Shown here: positions 57,040 to 64,000 of the stretch, in pieces | How the letters are laid out: each line of letters opens with the position of its first letter | How positions within the stretch are numbered: the first letter of the stretch is position 1 | Assembly (NCBI GenBank): GCA_947489425.1 | Contig: CANLDL010000004.1 | Location: 186,001 to 250,000 of the forward strand | Source: an uncultured Pseudomonadales bacterium | Lineage (GTDB): Bacteria; Pseudomonadota; Gammaproteobacteria; Pseudomonadales; Cellvibrionaceae | Length of the DNA stretch: 64,000 nt | Direction: 5' to 3' | Notes under the pieces: generated by a model | Database searches by the model: none | Seen by the model: only the letters and a program-made list of their open reading frames with translations | Told to the model about the DNA's origin: nothing | Translations under genes and position numbers: made by a program

Positions 57040-57291
57040 ATGAGCACATTGTATTTATTGATTCCTATTGGCTTAGTATTTTTAGGACTTGCGATTAAAA
57101 TGCTTTTTTGGGCAATTAATAGTGGCCAATACGATGATCTTGATATGGAAGGCCATCGAATTTTATTTGATGATGACCTCGATGCCGCTAAAAAACCGGT
57201 CTCCCAGCCACAGCCCAAACAGGCCTCCTCCGATGAGGCAAGTTCGCCTGAAAAAATAGATACGGCTAACAGTAATAATGACAAGCAATGA
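57040..57291 (+). CDS. ccoS: cbb3-type oxidase assembly protein CcoS
   Basis: This 83-residue protein has one helix (YLLIPIGLVFLGLAIKMLFW), then AINSGQYDDLDMEGHRILFDDD, of which GQYDDLDMEGHRILFD is the family signature. It is needed for cofactor insertion in cbb3 oxidase. The polar Gln/Ser-rich tail is variable. Confidence 0.95.
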   Translation: MSTLYLLIPIGLVFLGLAIKMLFWAINSGQYDDLDMEGHRILFDDDLDAAKKPVSQPQPKQASSDEASSPEKIDTANSNNDKQ

Positions 57292-57328
57292 TGAATTGTT
57301 TGTCTATTCAATACCTAGTGGCTAGCTA

Positions 57329-58045
57329 ATGGATTATTTTTCTTTTGTTACAGCATTAAGTATTGGCTTGTTGGGCGGTGCTCACTGTATTGGTATGTGC
57401 GGAGGGGTTATTGGTGCTTTAACTATGGCTGTAGATACCCGGGATAGTACGCGACGTATCAGTTTAATTAGTGCTTATAATATCGGCCGGATAAGTAGTT
57501 ATGTGTTAATTGCTGTTATTTTTTATCTACTCATTGACCAGATCGAAAGTTATTTTGCTTTGAGCATCATGCGCAGTCTTGCGGGCTTTTTATTAATTGC
57601 TATGGGTTTGTATCTGGCCAATTGGTGGCGGGGTTTGGTCTATCTCGAAAAACTAGGCGCTCATCTGTGGCGCTTAATTCAGCCTTTAAGTAAAAGTCTT
57701 TTACCTGTAAAAACACTATCCCATGCGGCTTTGTTAGGGTTTATATGGGGCTGGTTACCCTGCGGCCTTATTTACAGTGCGCTGGTATATTCGGCAACGG
57801 CATCCTCTGCGGCTAACGCTGCGTTTATTATGTTTGGTTTTTCCCTAGGTACATTACCTACGGTGTTGTTGGGTAGTTTTATGGCGGAGCGCTTTAGTGT
57901 ATTTATCAAAACTAAGAGTGTGCGCAATGTCATGGCGATATGCATTATTATTTTTGGCATTTGGACTATTATTAATAACCATGCCCATCATGTTGGGCAT
58001 GGCTTGCATAGTAGCCACTCTACAGTTTTGCAAGGGCAGTATTAG
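57329..58045 (+). CDS. sulfite exporter TauE/SafE (UreH-domain) family protein of the cco cluster
   Basis: The 238-residue membrane protein has six or so helices with GLLGGAHCIGMCGGVIGAL, AYNIGRISSYVLIAV and FIWGWLPCGLIYSALVYSA, the Cys-containing motifs of the small TauE/SafE-like group that regularly closes ccoGHIS clusters. The CxMCGG and PCG motifs suggest copper handling during oxidase assembly. The His-rich end (HAHHVGHGLHSSHS) supports metal contact. It overlaps the convergent dctD-like gene by four bases. Confidence 0.88.
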   Translation: MDYFSFVTALSIGLLGGAHCIGMCGGVIGALTMAVDTRDSTRRISLISAYNIGRISSYVLIAVIFYLLIDQIESYFALSIMRSLAGFLLIAMGLYLANWWRGLVYLEKLGAHLWRLIQPLSKSLLPVKTLSHAALLGFIWGWLPCGLIYSALVYSATASSAANAAFIMFGFSLGTLPTVLLGSFMAERFSVFIKTKSVRNVMAICIIIFGIWTIINNHAHHVGHGLHSSHSTVLQGQY

Positions 58046-59418
58046 GTTTTATCCTTAAAATCGCTGGTATTAATTCCATACTTATTAAGTTTTTGATTAA
58101 ATGTACGCCGTTCCAGTGATAGTTCTTCTAATACCTTTGCTACCTTTCCTTTATGTTCCTGCAGCTTTATTTTGATCAATGATGATTCGTAGTGATCGAC
58201 CAGTTCCTTTAAGGTTCTTTTATTTTCACTGGTTTCAATAACAGTTTCTTTACTCTCAAGGGCGTAATCTATATCGGAGCAATTCTTAATGGCATAGCGA
58301 GTTGTTACGTTAATAAGCTCTCTTACGTTCCCAGGCCAAGAGTAGGCGAGTAGTTTTTCAAGAGTGTAGCTAGTGATAGGTTTGTAGTGAGTGCCTAATG
58401 TCTCACAGTTCTTGATAGAGAATATCTCAAACAAATGTACAATATCTTCCTTGCGCTCTCTTAATGGAGGTATTTTAACCTCTGCCACTTGCAGGCGAAA
58501 AAATAAATCTTGTCTAAAGTTTTCGTTGTCTCGTAAATCTTCTTTTGTAGCAGAAACTATTCTGCAGTTTATTTTTATCTCTTCATTACTGCCAACAGGT
58601 GTAATAATATTATCGGATAATGCCCTTAGCAGTTTTGCCTGTGTTGCTAGGGGTAAGCTTTCGACTTCATCTAAAAATAATGTGCCATTCTTGGCGTGCT
58701 GTAATTTCCCTATGCGTGAGGTTTTAGCGTCAGTAAAAGCCCCTTTTGCATGCCCAAATAGTTCCGCCTCGGCAAGTTGTTCGGGTATTGCAGCACAATT
58801 TAGAGGAACAAAATTGGCCTCACACCTGTTGCTAAATTCGTGTAGGCAGCGGGCTGCTAATTCTTTGCCTGAGCCTGTTTCACCATAAACCATTATAGGT
58901 ATATCCAATGGTGCCAAATCGACAATGTCGCGTTTTAATTGCTTCATGGCAGGGCAGTAGCCAATCAGCTGTTGTTCTATATCGCTATTGTTGTCGAGCT
59001 TTTGTTGTATATCTGCGAGGGATAGCGTTAGCATGCGCTTCTCGACGGCTCTGTGTAGGCTATCCATCAGTCGATCTATTTCAAATGGTTTTTCTATAAA
59101 GTCGTAAATGCCATGCTTAATTGCATCAACAGCAATAGAGATGTCGCCATATCCTGTCATTAAAATAACGGGCAGGTCAGGGTCAATCTCTTGTACTTGT
59201 TGTGCAAATTCAAAACCATCGGCATCGGGCATGCGTAAGTCCGTTAAAATAACAGCGGGAAGCCCGGCTTGTATTTTACCCAAGATTTTTTTAGGGGAGC
59301 TGTAGGATTCAACATCGCTAAATTTTGTTGAGAGCAGGTCCTGTGTATTGATACGTATGTCTTCATCGTCGTCGATGATGATAATTTTAATCGTGTCTTT
59401 TTCGATCATATTCGCCAT
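58042..59418 (-). CDS. dctD: sigma54-dependent response regulator, DctD family
   Basis: The 458-residue protein has a receiver domain with phospho-acceptor Asp60 (VILTDLRMPDADGFEF), then an AAA+ domain (GETGSGKELAARCLH; GHAKGAFTDAKTSRIG; LFLDEVESL; FRLQVAEVKIPPLRERKEDI). A C-terminal Fis-type helix-turn-helix (LKELVDHYESSLIKIKLQEH, then LEELSLERRTFNQKLNKYGI, each within its region) ends the chain. The sigma54 contact loop reads GAFTDA in place of GAFTGA. It starts 3 bases after the sensor kinase stop. With that kinase it should activate the TRAP genes dctPQM across the intergenic region. Confidence 0.92.
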   Translation of the reverse strand: MANMIEKDTIKIIIIDDDEDIRINTQDLLSTKFSDVESYSSPKKILGKIQAGLPAVILTDLRMPDADGFEFAQQVQEIDPDLPVILMTGYGDISIAVDAIKHGIYDFIEKPFEIDRLMDSLHRAVEKRMLTLSLADIQQKLDNNSDIEQQLIGYCPAMKQLKRDIVDLAPLDIPIMVYGETGSGKELAARCLHEFSNRCEANFVPLNCAAIPEQLAEAELFGHAKGAFTDAKTSRIGKLQHAKNGTLFLDEVESLPLATQAKLLRALSDNIITPVGSNEEIKINCRIVSATKEDLRDNENFRQDLFFRLQVAEVKIPPLRERKEDIVHLFEIFSIKNCETLGTHYKPITSYTLEKLLAYSWPGNVRELINVTTRYAIKNCSDIDYALESKETVIETSENKRTLKELVDHYESSLIKIKLQEHKGKVAKVLEELSLERRTFNQKLNKYGINTSDFKDKT

Positions 59419-59421
59419 GGA

Positions 59422-61629
59422 TTACAGTGGTGTCGCTATATTGTGACTATGGGTGCTTTCTTTATTATCTACCAAAGGTAGGCTGATGGTGAATTGAGCG
59501 CCACGCTGCTCGTCTTTATTGCCCGTTTGTGTCTCTTTGGTAATGTTCTCAACTTCGATAGAGCCGCCGTACTCTTGAACTATTTCGTAAGTGATAGCGA
59601 GCCCTAAGCCTAAACCTTTGCCGACTTTTTTGGTAGTAAAGTAGGGGTTAAACATCTTTTCTTTTACGCTGTTGTCAATGCCGCCTGCGTTGTCCTCTAT
59701 TGATAACAAGACAGAACCCTTTGAACAAGATGTAGTGATAGTAAGTAAAGGGTTTTTGGTTTTCTCTAATACATCAATCGCATTTTGTATAATGTTGGAT
59801 AAGATTAAATCGATTTTTAGTGGGTTGGCACTGATCAATATGTTGCTGTAGTCGTTATTTATCGTCAGTGATATACCTTTCTCTTTGAATACATCTTTGA
59901 ATGTATCGAGGGTTCGATTGATGGTTTCAATTAGATCGATATTGATATGTGCCTCATTGTCTTGATAGCTAAAAAACTTTAGTAGCTTTATCACGTTATG
60001 CATTTTCTCATTGAGTGGGGCGAGCCGGCTGGCCGATTCATTGGCACCATTCCAATCGCTGTTTTTCATTTTGGCATCAATAGCGGCAATGGAGCTTTTC
60101 ATGGCAGTTAGTGGCTGGCTAAGTTCATGAACAATGGTAGCTGCCATATTACCTAGAGCAATGGCTTTGTTTTTTTGGTTTAGTTTCTTTTGCGTCGATT
60201 GTAATTCTTTGGTGCGGTTTTCAATAATATTTTCTAGCTCGGAGTTTATTTCTATGAGTTGATTTTCGGCCATTTTCCGGCGACTAATATTGACAATAGT
60301 CATCAAATAGACTTGTTTTTCTAAAGTGTTTACTTTGCTAATCGCAAACATAACCGGAATAGGTTTTGGGGTGTTGGTTGTTGTCTCATGATAGGCGGGA
60401 GAGGCAATATCTTGTAGTAAAATGCTATCGAAGTCCGGGTCTGTTATATCAATGAGTTGGTTGATGTGCAGAGTGTTGGATTTTGGGTTGGCATTGTTGT
60501 CTATGCATAAAAGGTGTTTTGCATATTCGTTCGTAGAGATTAGCTCGCCTGATTTTGAGAAAAGAATCACTCCTATATGAATATTATCCATCATGGTTTG
60601 TAACTCTTCTTGCCTTTTCTCCTGTAAGATTCTGTTTTTATTTTTTGACTCTGCTATATGTTTTTTATTATTGATATTCAGTTGCGCTAAAAACAGTAAA
60701 ATAGAAATAACAATGAAGATAATCAAAGCATCGTTGACAATGCTACTGTGGTTGACTAGGTAGTAGAGGTTCCAGCCGGTTTCTGAAACATTGAGGCTAC
60801 TGACTAGATACAGTTTTTTATCGACAAGCCAAAATGTCTTATGATTATTTTGTGAAAAAGAGAAGTTGACCGACTTTGAATAAAGGTTAGTGTGTTCGCT
60901 GCCAATAAATTGTTGTTGTAAGTTAATTTTGTCCAGTGTGGTTTTTGTTGGATCACCAATGCTGCGATAGCGCCATGGTTCGATAGAGCTTAAAATAACA
61001 ATACCATTTTCGTCGGCAACAGCAATATTTTCAGCAGAGTTGGCCCATTTTTCTTCCCAATGACTTAAATTTAGCTTAACAACAGCAACACCTATAGTCT
61101 GGTTATTATGCAGTATAGGCGAAGAGATAAAAAAACCTGGAATGCCTGTGGTTGCTCCTTTTGCATAGTAAAATTGCCGGCTATTTTCGGCTAACGCGCG
61201 GTTGAAATAAGGCCTAAACGAATAGTTATGATAGAGAAACCCACCGCTTATTTCATCATGATTACTAGTGGCTTTTACGGTGCCGCTTTTATCCATCAGA
61301 TAGACGACTTCTGCACCTGAGCGCTTGGCGATAAATTTTAGTTTCTCACTAGCATTTAAGTAATTCGTGTTTGGGTCGATAATTACTTGCCTTAAAACAT
61401 CGTCTTCAGCAATTAGCGAGGGTAAGTATTCGTATTGATTAATTGATGCAACGAGGGATTGTTCATAGATCAGCGAAGAGCGGTTATTGATTGAGCTTGT
61501 ATAAAATAATTGGATTACATAAAAAGTCACGCTACAAATTAATGCTAACAGTAAAATTATGATGAATTGTTTAATTCTAATCCGCATGCCGTCTATTCGC
61601 TTATCGATAACGGATATATCATAGCGCAC
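59422..61629 (-). CDS. dctB: C4-dicarboxylate sensor histidine kinase, DctB-like
   Basis: This 735-residue kinase has TM1 at ~21-41 (IIILLLALICSVTFYVIQLF), a periplasmic double-Cache domain (KSGTVKATSNHDE, RPYFNRALAENSRQFYYAKG, PILHNNQTIGVAVVKLN) as in DctB, and TM2 at ~300-320. A PAS-like domain (MMDNIHIGVILFSKSGELI) and coiled coil precede HisKA with the phospho-His in AATIVHELSQPLTAMKSSI and HATPase_c (NIIQNAIDVL, DNAGGID, GKGLGLGLAITYEIV). Met15 at 61587 is an alternative start. It is divergent from dctP and co-transcribed with dctD. Confidence 0.9.
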   Translation of the reverse strand: MRYDISVIDKRIDGMRIRIKQFIIILLLALICSVTFYVIQLFYTSSINNRSSLIYEQSLVASINQYEYLPSLIAEDDVLRQVIIDPNTNYLNASEKLKFIAKRSGAEVVYLMDKSGTVKATSNHDEISGGFLYHNYSFRPYFNRALAENSRQFYYAKGATTGIPGFFISSPILHNNQTIGVAVVKLNLSHWEEKWANSAENIAVADENGIVILSSIEPWRYRSIGDPTKTTLDKINLQQQFIGSEHTNLYSKSVNFSFSQNNHKTFWLVDKKLYLVSSLNVSETGWNLYYLVNHSSIVNDALIIFIVISILLFLAQLNINNKKHIAESKNKNRILQEKRQEELQTMMDNIHIGVILFSKSGELISTNEYAKHLLCIDNNANPKSNTLHINQLIDITDPDFDSILLQDIASPAYHETTTNTPKPIPVMFAISKVNTLEKQVYLMTIVNISRRKMAENQLIEINSELENIIENRTKELQSTQKKLNQKNKAIALGNMAATIVHELSQPLTAMKSSIAAIDAKMKNSDWNGANESASRLAPLNEKMHNVIKLLKFFSYQDNEAHINIDLIETINRTLDTFKDVFKEKGISLTINNDYSNILISANPLKIDLILSNIIQNAIDVLEKTKNPLLTITTSCSKGSVLLSIEDNAGGIDNSVKEKMFNPYFTTKKVGKGLGLGLAITYEIVQEYGGSIEVENITKETQTGNKDEQRGAQFTISLPLVDNKESTHSHNIATPL

Positions 61630-61990
61630 TTATTGCTCGATTTCTTCGGTTTTAGAGTTTGCCTTATAGTCTTATGTGTTTTGAGAATTTTTTTTCTTTT
61701 TTGTAATTCAAAAAAGGAAAATTATTTCTCTTTTCGCTTGCCTTTATCAAATTTTCGGCTGATGCATAACGATGTTTGCCCTGTTTATAGGGCTTGTAAA
61801 ATACTGGTATAGATTGTGCTAAAGGAGATAGATGTAAATGCTATAGCAGCTCAGGTGAGGTTGCTAAGACAGTGCTTAATAAATAGCTAAGCGGCTAGCA
61901 AGACAATGCTAAATTAAGTAATATGAATGCAGTATGTTGTACTACCGAAAGTAGAATTGTTAATTATAAAAATAATGTGGAGATGATGAT
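61630..61990 (+). promoter_or_regulatory. dctB/dctP divergent control region
   Basis: The 361 bases hold a GG-N10-GC element facing dctP at 61805-61820 and presumably DctD sites further left. No gene is seen; a short frame across 61567-61812 is non-coding in character. The dctP leader from the element to the start codon would be ~160 bases. Confidence 0.5.
61805..61820 (+). promoter_or_regulatory. candidate sigma54 promoter for dctPQM
   Basis: TGGTAT-AGATT-GTGCT has the right GG-N10-GC spacing with two to three consensus mismatches. It lies in the proper direction 171 bases before dctP, and the linked DctD-type activator needs a sigma54 promoter. Confidence 0.45.
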
Positions 61991-62998
61991 ATGTTGAAAA
62001 AAATGAATATTGCCATAATGGCGAGCGCTGTAGTGCTTAGCTCGACGGCTGCAAGTGTTGCAGTAGCGGACGAGTGGAATGTTTCGCTATGGAGTAAGCG
62101 TCGTGCTTTTACTGAGCACGTAGAGAAGCTAGCTGAACTAGTATCTGCTAAGACCAATGGTGAATTTAAATTAAATTTATCCTATGGTGGGCTTTCTAAA
62201 AACAAAGAGAACCTCGATGGTATCTCTATTGGTGCCTTTGAGATGGCTCAATTTTGTTCCTTCTATCACAAAGCAAAAAACCCAACGATTACTGTAACAG
62301 AGTTGCCTTTCGCTAAAGATGTATCGCTAGCTCGCCTAACAGAGATCTCTCGTGAGGTGTATAAGCATCCCGCTGTAGTTAAAGACTTAGCGCGTTGGAA
62401 TGCGACTTTGTTAATGCCTTCGCCACTCCCTCAGTATAATATTATTGGTGTAGGTGATACGCCTAAGTCTCTCTCTGACTTTAAGGGTAAGCGACTTCGT
62501 GGCCCTGGTGGTATTGCAGGTGTAATGTCGCAATTGGGTGCGGTTAAAACAGGTGTTGCTGCTAACGAAGTACGTCAAGCGCTAGATGCCGGTGTTATTG
62601 ATACGGTTGCCTTTGCTCAGCATGCGCATTTGGCATTTGGCTCTATTCAAGCAGGGCAGTGGGCGACTACCAATTTAAATTTGGGTACAGCTAATTGCCC
62701 GGTTGTGGTTAATACCGATGCGCTTAATAGCTTGAGTAAAGAGCATAAGGCAGCGCTAATGAGTTCTATCGATGAGTCCCTTGACCATTATGTAAGTAAT
62801 TACGAGGGTAAGATTGTTGGTAAATATGATACTACCTTAAAGGAAAAAGGTATTAAGGAAGTTACATTTACACCAGAGCAAACCGCAGAGTTAAATAAAA
62901 TGGCTGAGTCAGTGAGAGCTAAGTGGATCGCCGATAATAAGAAGAAGTTTAAGGCGAAAGAACTATATGACTTTACAGAAGCGCTATTCAATAAATAG
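61991..62998 (+). CDS. dctP: TRAP transporter substrate-binding protein, DctP type
   Basis: The 335-residue periplasmic protein has a signal peptide (IAIMASAVVLSSTAASVAVA-DE). It has the DctP pattern VEKLAELVSAKTNGEFKLNL, ISIGAFEMAQFCSFYHKAKN, DFKGKRLRGPGGIAGVMSQL (conserved Arg for the carboxylate), GAVKTGVAANEVRQALDAGV and IDTVAFAQHAHLAF. It captures an organic acid, perhaps a C4-dicarboxylate or related 2-oxo acid. GGAG lies before the start. A strong hairpin separates it from dctQ. Confidence 0.92.
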   Translation: MLKKMNIAIMASAVVLSSTAASVAVADEWNVSLWSKRRAFTEHVEKLAELVSAKTNGEFKLNLSYGGLSKNKENLDGISIGAFEMAQFCSFYHKAKNPTITVTELPFAKDVSLARLTEISREVYKHPAVVKDLARWNATLLMPSPLPQYNIIGVGDTPKSLSDFKGKRLRGPGGIAGVMSQLGAVKTGVAANEVRQALDAGVIDTVAFAQHAHLAFGSIQAGQWATTNLNLGTANCPVVVNTDALNSLSKEHKAALMSSIDESLDHYVSNYEGKIVGKYDTTLKEKGIKEVTFTPEQTAELNKMAESVRAKWIADNKKKFKAKELYDFTEALFNK

Positions 62999-63014
62999 GC
63001 TTTAGTTCCTAGTA

Positions 63015-63055
63015 AGTACCCTGCTGCTTTAAAGGTAGTGGGGTACTAATTTTTT
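63015..63055 (+). terminator. intercistronic hairpin between dctP and dctQ
   Basis: AGTACCC (63015-63021) pairs with GGGTACT (63041-63047), and the six inner positions on each side pair with G-T wobbles, giving a 13-bp stem with loop TTTAAAG. AATTTTTT follows. It should let part of the transcription pass to dctQM while dctP is made in excess. Confidence 0.8.
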
Positions 63056-63207
63056 AAAGAGTATTTTTACCGATTTTAATAACAAGTTTAAGTATTCTTT
63101 AAGAAGTTAATGATGATAAAAATAATAAATTCAGTCATCTTGTTAGTGTTTAAAACTGCTTTTTAGTAGTAAACCCCTTTTAGTTTTCCAAAAAATTGAG
63201 GCCTTAT

Positions 63208-63837
63208 ATGTCTGGTTCATCGACTGTATTAGAAGATGATTCATTATTAAGCAAAGTTGATCGTTGCTATTTTAAATTAGAGTCATTACTAAATCTGATG
63301 GGCGGCTTAGTTATTTTTGCCATTGTATTACTTGCAGTTGCCAATATTATCGGCCGTAAGTTATTTGGTTTGCCGGTTAGTGGTTATATCGATTGGACCG
63401 AACAAGCGATGGCTTTTTTTGCCTTTTTTGGTATCGCTTATTGTCAGCGTTTAGGTGGCCATATTCGTATGGATATTTTTGTAGGCTCGCTGCGCAAGAG
63501 GGCTTTATGGCTTTTTGAACTGCTTTCAACACTACTTATGTTTGCTATTACAGTTTTGCTAATTATTGGCTCTTACGATCATTTTTTACGTGCCTGGACA
63601 AATGGTGACAGCTCTTTTGATATCGATTTACCGACATGGCCTGCTAAGTTAGTTGTACCAGTCATGCTAACCGTATTAGCGCTGCGCTTTTTGTTAAATA
63701 TCTGGGGGTATGTTCGAGCATTAATCGAAGGCGGTGATAAGCCTGTTGCCGTACCTCTAATTGAGGATGCTAAAACACAGGCAGAAAATGAGGCGAGAAC
63801 AGTCTCTGGTGCATCAGTCGATGAGGAGATGAAATAA
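63208..63837 (+). CDS. dctQ: TRAP transporter small permease, DctQ type
   Basis: ATG 63208 is chosen (GAGG seven bases before); TTG 63196 is in frame upstream. The 209-residue protein has four helices, with the family marks VLLAVANIIGRKLFGLPVSGYIDWTE, FFGIAYCQRLGGHIRMDIFVGSL and LPTWPAKLVVPVML (each quoted in part). It joins DctM to form the membrane part of the transporter. Its stop overlaps the dctM start (TAATG). Confidence 0.92.
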   Translation: MSGSSTVLEDDSLLSKVDRCYFKLESLLNLMGGLVIFAIVLLAVANIIGRKLFGLPVSGYIDWTEQAMAFFAFFGIAYCQRLGGHIRMDIFVGSLRKRALWLFELLSTLLMFAITVLLIIGSYDHFLRAWTNGDSSFDIDLPTWPAKLVVPVMLTVLALRFLLNIWGYVRALIEGGDKPVAVPLIEDAKTQAENEARTVSGASVDEEMK

Positions 63838-64000
63838 TGTTTGCTTCTCTTTACGACAATATGATGGCCGTTGAGCCGATTGAAATGGGGCTTTGGGTCT
63901 CGGGCTTTATGCTCATTGCAGTACTTATTGGTGTACGTGTTGCGTTTGCAGCAGCTATTGCAGGTTTTTTAGGCCTGTTGTGGTACTTTACTGCAAAGTT
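63837..64000 (+). CDS. dctM: TRAP transporter large permease, DctM type (5' part)
   Basis: The frame starts at ATG 63837, overlapping the last base of the dctQ stop, and runs to the window end (54 codons). It reads MFASLYDNMMAVEPIEMG, then GFMLIAVLIGVRVAFAAAIA and GLLWYF, which is the first-helix region of DctM. The remainder is outside the window. Confidence 0.85.
   Translation, partial: MFASLYDNMMAVEPIEMGLWVSGFMLIAVLIGVRVAFAAAIAGFLGLLWYFTAK

Noticed and set aside
61567..61812. Rightward 81-codon frame between dctB and dctP as a gene
   Set aside because: It overlaps the dctB start, has no ribosome site and a low-complexity, Phe/Cys/Leu-rich product; the region is better explained as a regulatory gap.

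Overview
The window reads as about 64 kb of chromosome from an AT-rich, probably marine gammaproteobacterium. The evidence is a complete ccoNOQPGHIS set for a cbb3-type high-affinity oxidase, an assimilatory nitrate regulon with sigma54/NtrC-type control, a DctBD-linked TRAP transporter, Slp, KatG, ArgG and CcoS-type accessory genes. A Cellvibrionales/Spongiibacteraceae or Oceanospirillales-like host would fit, but nothing seen here fixes the genus. No rRNA, tRNA or CRISPR array was recognised.

Left part (1-11.3 kb): the tail of an AI-2E-family permease, an anchored MORN-repeat protein overlapping a YD-repeat (RHS-like) exported protein, a small membrane protein, a fructosamine-kinase-family protein, and a leftward operon of a CHASE histidine kinase, a double-receiver regulator and an exported protein built from eight copies of a roughly 38-residue PxxVY repeat.

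Nitrate assimilation (11.5-27.3 kb): leftward nasA-moaA, rightward nirB-nirD-narK plus a PP2C-phosphatase/Ser-Thr-kinase fusion, and leftward nrtA-nrtB-nrtD. Four GG-N10-GC promoters lie in front of nasA, nirB, narK and nrtA, and NtrC-type dyads lie upstream. Together they point to one nitrogen-controlled regulon: two uptake routes, reduction of nitrate to nitrite to ammonium, and local supply of the molybdenum cofactor. A MerR regulator and a DUF4396 membrane protein sit between the two nitrate blocks.

Accessory region (27.4-40.6 kb): a truncated chemoreceptor meets a truncated 55-codon gene, followed by DUF6064/aldo-keto reductase genes, a TSUP permease and an IS1595-like element whose transposase has lost apparent catalytic residues. 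Immediately right of the IS is an eight-gene, same-strand cluster (32.7-39.2 kb) that looks like an undescribed toxin system. It holds a caspase-like His/Cys protein, a holin-like membrane protein, a lipoprotein, a small helical protein, an exported coiled-coil protein and a 612-residue protein shaped like an alpha-helical pore former. After a strong terminator come a YopT/C58-type cysteine protease and a small protein resembling the cholera-toxin A ADP-ribosyltransferase fold. The most interesting reading is pore former plus enzymatic effectors, with holin-assisted export.

Right part (40.6-64 kb): ybaK, katG, a GMC oxidoreductase, a TIMP-like exported protein, an EamA transporter, argG, the cco cluster with an ANR/FNR-type box before ccoN, then dctD/dctB (leftward) and dctP-dctQ-dctM (rightward, dctM cut by the window end). 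Strong hairpins follow the first gene of both transport operons (nrtA, dctP) and also the putative pore former, a recurring way of making the first product in excess.
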